A stretch of DNA of 5,180 bases from Dehalococcoidia bacterium (GTDB lineage Bacteria > Chloroflexota > Dehalococcoidia > JACVQG01 > JAHKAY01). This document shows, one piece after another, positions 1-3,487 of the stretch. A program made the translations under genes and the position numbers. Each line of letters begins with the position of its first letter. Position 1 is the stretch's first letter. The stretch is taken from contig JASLQE010000196.1 in the NCBI GenBank assembly GCA_030744635.1, forward strand, positions 1-5,180, given 5' to 3'. The notes beneath the pieces were generated by a model. It was given only the letters and a program-made list of their open reading frames with translations. It searched no databases and was not told the origin of the DNA.

Positions 1-600
1 GGCTATGCCCTCCACCTCGCCCCCCCGGGTGCCGTGCAGGGTGTGCTTTTCCACCGGGGCCTTCTGGAATGGCTGGCCCCTGGCCTCGGCCATGGCCCTG
101 GCGGTAGCCAGCGCGGTGCCCGATGGTGCGTCAGCTTTCAAGTGATGGTGCATCTCAGTAATTTCCGCGTAGTCAAAATAGCGGGCAGCTATCTGAGCCA
201 GGTGAATCATGACTACCGCCCCCAGAGCGAAGTTGGCGGCCACCACCGCCCCCACACCATGGTTGGCAGATAGCTCACCTATCTCCTTCACATCCTCTAC
301 GCTAAGCCCGGTGGTGCCTATTACCAGGTTCACTCCCAGGGGCAGGCAAGTCCGCGCAGCCACCATAGCCCCCTGGGCGCTGGAGAAGTCCACCACCACC
401 AGCGGTCGGATGTCACCTATCACTGCTTCCAAATCCGGTGCCGTGGGTATGGAGCAGCCGCTGGCCAGGGCCAGCCAGTCACCGGAGGCGCTGCTGTCCA
501 CACCAGCCAGAAGATGGAGGTCGCTGTGCCCCGCCAGGCCACCAAGCATTTCTCTGCCCACCCGGCCATTAGCCCCGTTGACGATGACACCTATGGGCAT
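1..600 (-). CDS. dapB: 4-hydroxy-tetrahydrodipicolinate reductase DapB (partial, C-terminus outside window)
   Basis: Reduces 4-hydroxy-tetrahydrodipicolinate to tetrahydrodipicolinate with NAD(P)H in cytosolic lysine/diaminopimelate synthesis. The first 200 residues are visible; the family is usually about 250-270, so roughly 50-70 are missing past the left edge. Residues 5-17 (VIVNGANGRVGRE region) form the Rossmann GxxGRxG nucleotide-binding loop, GTTG is at 95-98, and the signature EMHHHLKADAPSGTA spans 149-163. By alignment from memory with the E. coli enzyme, H151 is the catalytic base and K155 the proton donor. D35 after the second beta strand is an acidic residue that would permit NADH use (inference). 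Two usual prolines are alanine here: DFSSA at 71-75 (usual DFTxP) and AANFALG at 121-127 (usual APNFxxG). The end, RGGEVEGIA, matches the subgroup that continues into IHSVRLPG. The ATG directly follows the pnp stop codon and has a strong SD, so it is almost certainly co-transcribed and translationally coupled with pnp. Confidence 0.95.
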   Translation of the reverse strand, partial: MPIGVIVNGANGRVGREMLGGLAGHSDLHLLAGVDSSASGDWLALASGCSIPTAPDLEAVIGDIRPLVVVDFSSAQGAMVAARTCLPLGVNLVIGTTGLSVEDVKEIGELSANHGVGAVVAANFALGAVVMIHLAQIAARYFDYAEITEMHHHLKADAPSGTALATARAMAEARGQPFQKAPVEKHTLHGTRGGEVEGIA

Positions 601-2757
601 TTAGTCCCTCCGGGGATATGGGGGTCGGGGCGGGCCTCTCCGGTCCTGGTAACGCCTGTCCCCACCTCCGGGCCGGGAGGGGCGGGGTTCGGTCTCATAC
701 ACCGCTCTTCGAGACAGGTTCACCCGGCCACGACGGTCAATCTCCATCACCTTCACCATCACCTCGTCACCTTCCTGGACTACATCGCCGGCACGCCGTA
801 CCTGGTATTCTGCCAGCTCCCCAAGGGGCACCAGCCCCTCTTTGCCAGGGAGTATCTCCACCATAGCACCGATGGCCATCAGCCGACTTACCTTGCCGGT
901 ATAAATCTGCCCTACCTCCACATCCTTTGTAAGGGCTTCTATGCGTGCCATGGCCTTGTTGGCCTGATCCTCGTTGGTGGTTCCTATAAATACGGTGCCA
1001 TCGTTCTCAACATCGATGGACACTCCGAACTCTTCGCTCATGCCCCGGATGGTCTTGCCACCACTGCCGATAACGGCACCTATCTTCTCAGGGTTTATCT
1101 TCATGCGGTAAATCTTGGGGGCAAACCCACTGAGGTTCGTTCGCGGCTCCGCTATAGCCTCCCGCATAGACTCCATTATGGTGAGCCTTGCCTGCTGGGC
1201 CTGTTGTATAGCCTCCTCCAGCACTTCCAGGCTCACGCCCGTCAGCTTAGTATCCATCTGAAGGGCCGTGACACCCTGAGCTGTACCGGCCACCTTGAAG
1301 TCCATGTCTCCGTACTGGTCTTCCGCCCCTTCAATGTCGGTCAGGATAGCTTTGTTGCCGTCCTCCCCGGTAACGAGGCCCATGGCCACACCGGCAACAT
1401 GCGATTTGACGGGCACACCGGCGTCCATCAGGGAGAGACTGGAACCACACACGCTGCCCATGGAGGTGCTGCCGTTGGAGCTTAGCACCTCGGACACCAG
1501 GCGTATCATATAAGGGAACTCATCTTCACCGGGCAGAATAGGCGCAACGGCCTTCTCCGCCAGAGCGCCGTGGCCCACCTCCCGCCGTCCCGGCCCGGTC
1601 ATGCGCCTCACCTCCCCCACGGAGAAAGGGGGGAAATTATAGTGATGAAGGAACCGCTTGCTCTCCTCGGGGCTGAGGGTATCTATCTTCTGCTCCATGC
1701 CGACCGAACCCAGAGTAGTAAGAGTCAGCACCTGGGTGGCACCCCTGGTGAACAGCCCTGAGCCATGCGGCCGGGGCAGAAGGCCCACCTCGCATCTTAT
1801 GGGCCGTAGCTGGTCGTAGGCCCTGCCGTCCAGGCGGGCACCGCTGCTCAACACTCGCTTTTTCACCTCGGACTTCACCCTGGTCTCAAAAGCAGCGGAG
1901 ATCTCCTCTTTGGGAAATTTTTCCGCCAGCTTGCCTATAACCTCGCGGCGCAGCCCGTCCAGGCCGTTCTCCCGCATGGCCTTGTCCCCTGCCAGCAGGT
2001 CCGGCAGGGGCCCTTCCAGCGCGGAGGCAACGGCATCAGCCACTCCGGGGTAAGTGCCCAGGGCCTGGAACTCTAACTTGGGCTTGCCCAGAACAGAAAT
2101 CATATCTTCCTGCAGGCGCACAATATCCAGGTTGGCCTCAAAGCCACGGCGCAGGGCCTCAGCCACCAGTGCTTCCGGAGCCTGTTTGGCTGCAGCCTCC
2201 ACCATGACCACGGCTTCCCGCGTGCTGGCCACCGTCACCTCAAGCTGTGCCTCACGGAGTTGCGAGAAAGTAGGATTAAGCACCCAGTCCCCGTCAATAT
2301 AGGCCACCCGCACCGCCCCCACAGGACCGTGAAAGGGTGTTTCGGATATACACAGGGATGCCGAGGCACCCACAATACCCAGTATATCGGGGTCGTTCTC
2401 CTGGTCAGCGGAAAGTATGGTGATGACGACCTGGACTTCGTTACGGAAACCTTTGGGAAACAGAGGCCGCACTGGGCGGTCGGTCAGTCTGGCCGCCAGG
2501 GTAGCATCTTGGCTGGGCCGGCCCTCCCGGCGAAAGAAGCCGCCGGGTATCTTACCGGCGGCGTAGAGCCTTTCCTCAAAGTCAATAGTGAGGGGCAGGA
2601 AGTCTATCCCCTCCCGGAGATTGCGGGACACGCAGGCGGTGACCAGGGATACGGTATCGCCGTATCGGACGGTTACAGCGCCACCGGCCTGCCCGGCAAA
2701 GCGTCCTGTCTCCACAATGAGTGATTTGTCCCCTACGGGACATTGGAACGTTGGCAT
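601..2757 (-). CDS. pnp: polyribonucleotide nucleotidyltransferase (PNPase)
   Basis: A phosphorolytic 3'-5' exoribonuclease that also adds 3' tails; it acts as a trimer in the cytosol. The 718 residues match family length. Order: RNase PH domain 1 (about 10-143, with FFRREGRP at 74-81), helical linker (about 240-305), RNase PH domain 2 (about 310-530), KH domain (about 553-610, GxxG loop G564-G567) and S1 domain (about 612-684). In domain 2, TSMGSVCGSS is at 431-440 and GDMDFK at 483-488; D480, D486 and K488 correspond by alignment from memory to the E. coli catalytic/metal residues D486, D492 and K494, so the enzyme should be active. The S1 domain is unusual: the FGAF motif reads IGAM (629-632) and the HISEL histidine is P644, while D674 and R678 remain. 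Residues 685-718 form an Arg/Pro-rich tail. The ATG has AAGGGGG 8 nt upstream, partly formed from the rpsO stop codon. It lies 13 bp after rpsO and abuts dapB, so it is the middle gene of an operon. Confidence 0.98.
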   Translation of the reverse strand: MPTFQCPVGDKSLIVETGRFAGQAGGAVTVRYGDTVSLVTACVSRNLREGIDFLPLTIDFEERLYAAGKIPGGFFRREGRPSQDATLAARLTDRPVRPLFPKGFRNEVQVVITILSADQENDPDILGIVGASASLCISETPFHGPVGAVRVAYIDGDWVLNPTFSQLREAQLEVTVASTREAVVMVEAAAKQAPEALVAEALRRGFEANLDIVRLQEDMISVLGKPKLEFQALGTYPGVADAVASALEGPLPDLLAGDKAMRENGLDGLRREVIGKLAEKFPKEEISAAFETRVKSEVKKRVLSSGARLDGRAYDQLRPIRCEVGLLPRPHGSGLFTRGATQVLTLTTLGSVGMEQKIDTLSPEESKRFLHHYNFPPFSVGEVRRMTGPGRREVGHGALAEKAVAPILPGEDEFPYMIRLVSEVLSSNGSTSMGSVCGSSLSLMDAGVPVKSHVAGVAMGLVTGEDGNKAILTDIEGAEDQYGDMDFKVAGTAQGVTALQMDTKLTGVSLEVLEEAIQQAQQARLTIMESMREAIAEPRTNLSGFAPKIYRMKINPEKIGAVIGSGGKTIRGMSEEFGVSIDVENDGTVFIGTTNEDQANKAMARIEALTKDVEVGQIYTGKVSRLMAIGAMVEILPGKEGLVPLGELAEYQVRRAGDVVQEGDEVMVKVMEIDRRGRVNLSRRAVYETEPRPSRPGGGDRRYQDRRGPPRPPYPRRD
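606..611 (-). promoter_or_regulatory. dapB ribosome binding site inside the pnp 3' end
   Basis: The minus strand reads GGAGGG, then ACTAA, then the dapB ATG at 600. This is a near-perfect Shine-Dalgarno sequence with 5-nt spacing. It is made from the Arg-Arg-Asp codons that end pnp (CGG AGG GAC TAA). Ribosomes finishing pnp would therefore cover the dapB initiation site, which favours coupled re-initiation. Confidence 0.8.
2539..2562 (-). repeat. GC-rich inverted repeat in the early pnp coding region
   Basis: GCCGCCGG at 2539-2546 is the exact reverse complement of CCGGCGGC at 2555-2562, with an 8-nt spacer. With one bulged base, the inner GTA/TAC can add three pairs and leave a 3-nt loop. 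It encodes residues 66-73 of PNPase (AAGKIPGG), a conserved family stretch, so it may be only a by-product of Gly/Ala codons. Confidence 0.5.
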
Positions 2758-2765
2758 GTAGTTTT

Positions 2766-2772
2766 CCCCCTT
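2766..2772 (-). promoter_or_regulatory. pnp ribosome binding site overlapping the rpsO stop codon
   Basis: The minus strand reads TAAGGGGG, then AAAACTAC, then the pnp ATG at 2757. The last two bases of the rpsO TAA are part of the AAGGGGG Shine-Dalgarno sequence, with 8-nt spacing. This supports the chosen pnp start and coupling to rpsO translation. Confidence 0.75.
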
Positions 2773-3034
2773 ACCTCTTCAGCCCCAGCTTTTCCAGTAG
2801 AGACAGATAACGATTACCGTCTTCTCGGGCCAAATAGTTCAGCAGCCGCCGCCGCCTCCCCACCATCTTGAGCAGGCCTCGCCGAGTGCCTTCATCATGG
2901 CGATGCACTTTCAGGTGCTCGGTGAGTTCTCTTATACGATGGGTGAGGACAGCTACCTGAACCTCTGGAGACCCCGTATCATTCTGGTGCCGGGCATTAT
3001 CCAACATTATTGCTGTTTTGGTCTCGTTGTCCAC
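2771..3034 (-). CDS. rpsO: 30S ribosomal protein uS15 (S15)
   Basis: A primary 16S rRNA-binding protein of the 30S platform that also contacts the large subunit through a bridge. The 87 residues match family length. Recognisable blocks are NDTGSPEVQVAVLTHRI (18-34) at the start of the helical core, RRGLLKMVGRRRRLLNYL (51-68), which is the rRNA-binding stretch, and the C-terminal LLEKLGLKR. Start choice: GTG at 3034 gives the normal N-terminus and has GGAAAGG ending 5 nt upstream; the first in-frame ATG is codon 10, which would remove the first helix. It is the first gene of the rpsO-pnp-dapB set, and rpsO-pnp adjacency is common in bacteria. S15 represses its own mRNA in several bacteria through varied leader structures; whether this happens here cannot be told from the sequence by eye. 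Confidence 0.98.
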   Translation of the reverse strand: MDNETKTAIMLDNARHQNDTGSPEVQVAVLTHRIRELTEHLKVHRHDEGTRRGLLKMVGRRRRLLNYLAREDGNRYLSLLEKLGLKR

Positions 3035-3039
3035 TTTTA

Positions 3040-3046
3040 CCTTTCC
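3040..3046 (-). promoter_or_regulatory. rpsO ribosome binding site
   Basis: The minus strand reads GGAAAGG, then TAAAA, then the GTG start codon at 3034. Purine-rich SD with 5-nt spacing; it decides in favour of the GTG start over the internal ATG at codon 10. Confidence 0.65.
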
Positions 3047-3060
3047 AGTTACGAATTTAT

Positions 3061-3069
3061 ATTATAACA
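3061..3069 (-). promoter_or_regulatory. proximal rpsO promoter, extended -10 (TGTTATAAT)
   Basis: The minus strand carries a perfect TATAAT preceded by TGT, which is the extended -10 arrangement TGnTATAAT. No good -35 hexamer is seen at 16-18 bp spacing, which extended -10 promoters can tolerate. Transcription would start near 3054 and leave a leader of only about 20 nt before the GTG, too short for an elaborate S15-binding structure. The two further minus-strand TATAAT hexamers upstream could act in addition. Confidence 0.6.
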
Positions 3070-3080
3070 CATACCGGCCC

Positions 3081-3086
3081 ATTATA
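3081..3086 (-). promoter_or_regulatory. possible second -10 hexamer toward rpsO
   Basis: Perfect TATAAT on the minus strand, 20 bp upstream of the proximal one. I see no good -35 hexamer at 17 bp and no TGn extension, so this is weak on its own. A start from it would give a leader of about 40 nt. Confidence 0.3.
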
Positions 3087-3102
3087 TACACCAACGCTCG
3101 CT

Positions 3103-3113
3103 CCGGCCACCGG
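3103..3113. repeat. short CCGG-CCA-CCGG inverted repeat in the divergent intergenic region
   Basis: Two CCGG tetramers flank a 3-nt centre. It lies just upstream of the plus-strand TATAAT at 3120 and in the middle of the intergenic region. A 4-bp arm is common by chance in GC-rich DNA; it could be part of an operator, but nothing else supports that. Confidence 0.2.
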
Positions 3114-3119
3114 CTGTAG

Positions 3120-3125
3120 TATAAT
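3120..3125 (+). promoter_or_regulatory. possible -10 hexamer toward the DUF503 gene
   Basis: Perfect TATAAT on the plus strand. The -35 position at 16-18 bp (around 3096-3103) is GC-rich and unlike TTGACA, and the TG pair upstream is not in the extended -10 register. If used, it would start near 3132 with a leader of about 60 nt before the ATG at 3192. Confidence 0.35.
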
Positions 3126-3133
3126 GAGACCAG

Positions 3134-3163
3134 TTAGCAATCTAATGTCCCCACTATTATAAA
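3134..3163 (+). promoter_or_regulatory. candidate sigma-70-type promoter for the DUF503-helicase pair
   Basis: TTAGCA (3134-3139, 4 of 6 matches to TTGACA) is followed after 18 bp by TATAAA (3158-3163, 5 of 6 matches to TATAAT). Transcription would start near 3170, about 20 nt before the DUF503 ATG. Its -10 overlaps the distal minus-strand TATAAT (3156-3161), so firing in the two directions could be mutually exclusive. Confidence 0.45.
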
Positions 3164-3184
3164 GCTTATCCAGGCCGATGAAAA
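3156..3184 (-). promoter_or_regulatory. distal rpsO promoter candidate (TTTTCA-N17-TATAAT)
   Basis: On the minus strand TTTTCA (3184-3179, 4 of 6 matches to TTGACA) is followed after exactly 17 bp by a perfect TATAAT (3161-3156). The start would be near 3149, giving an rpsO leader of about 115 nt that runs through the rest of the intergenic region. The -35 element sits just before the DUF503 start codon, so this promoter overlaps the leader of the divergent gene. Confidence 0.45.
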
Positions 3185-3191
3185 GAGAGCC

Positions 3192-3485
3192 ATGAGTGTG
3201 GGCACCGTAAAGGTACGGCTGAGACTGGCCGAAAACCATTCCCTGAAAGGCAAACGCCAGGTCGTAAAGTCCATCATAGCCCGGGTGCAGAACCGCTTCA
3301 ATGTGTCCATCGCCGAGATTGAAGACCAGGATCATTGGCAGGTGGCCACTTTGGGCATAGCCTGTATTTCCAACGATGGCCGCCAGGTGAACCGGGTGCT
3401 GAGCCAGGTGGTGGAATTCATCGCCAACAGCCGGATGGAGGCCGAACTGGTGGACCATGACATGGAAATCCTGCCTGGGCCCTGA
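3192..3485 (+). CDS. DUF503 family protein (YlxP-like)
   Basis: A 97-residue protein of the DUF503 family, typified by Bacillus YlxP. Its biochemical role is not established; in Firmicutes the gene often sits between infB and rbfA, which has suggested a part in ribosome maturation or translation. Family features: the first beta strand VGTVKVRLRL (3-12), HSLKGKRQVVKSI (16-28), RFNVSIAE (35-42), D47 with W49, and SND (60-62). It is a small soluble protein with no signal peptide or membrane segment. The ATG at 3192 gives the usual short N-terminus; only a weak purine-rich stretch (GAGAG, 3185-3189) precedes it. Here the gene is not next to infB or rbfA but lies 2 bp ahead of a large helicase gene and divergent from rpsO. 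The family call is firm, the function unknown. Confidence 0.9.
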   Translation: MSVGTVKVRLRLAENHSLKGKRQVVKSIIARVQNRFNVSIAEIEDQDHWQVATLGIACISNDGRQVNRVLSQVVEFIANSRMEAELVDHDMEILPGP

Positions 3486-3487
3486 GC

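Noticed and set aside
209..604. Plus-strand open frame opposite the dapB start
   Set aside because: The opposite strand encodes clear DapB motifs; this translation is a low-complexity Thr/Pro/Ser-rich artefact.
743..780. Repetitive CACCTTCACCATCACC-like stretch
   Set aside because: It is coding sequence for the GDEVMVKVMEID segment of the PNPase S1 domain; the repetition comes from GTG/ATG/GAG codons.
514..1485. Long plus-strand open frame (323 codons) opposite pnp
   Set aside because: It is antisense to the conserved pnp S1, KH and second RNase PH domains. Its translation is rich in His, Leu and Gly with no recognisable family, and long antisense frames are expected in GC-rich genes.
2771..3007. 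Shorter rpsO starting at the internal ATG (codon 10)
   Set aside because: It would remove the first helix of uS15; the GTG at 3034 has a well-spaced SD and gives the family length.
3045..3136. CCAGTTA direct repeat (3045-3051 and 3130-3136) as paired operator sites
   Set aside because: Only 7 bp, 85 bp apart, with no dyad symmetry and no regulator gene nearby; chance is adequate, so it is mentioned only in the leader finding.
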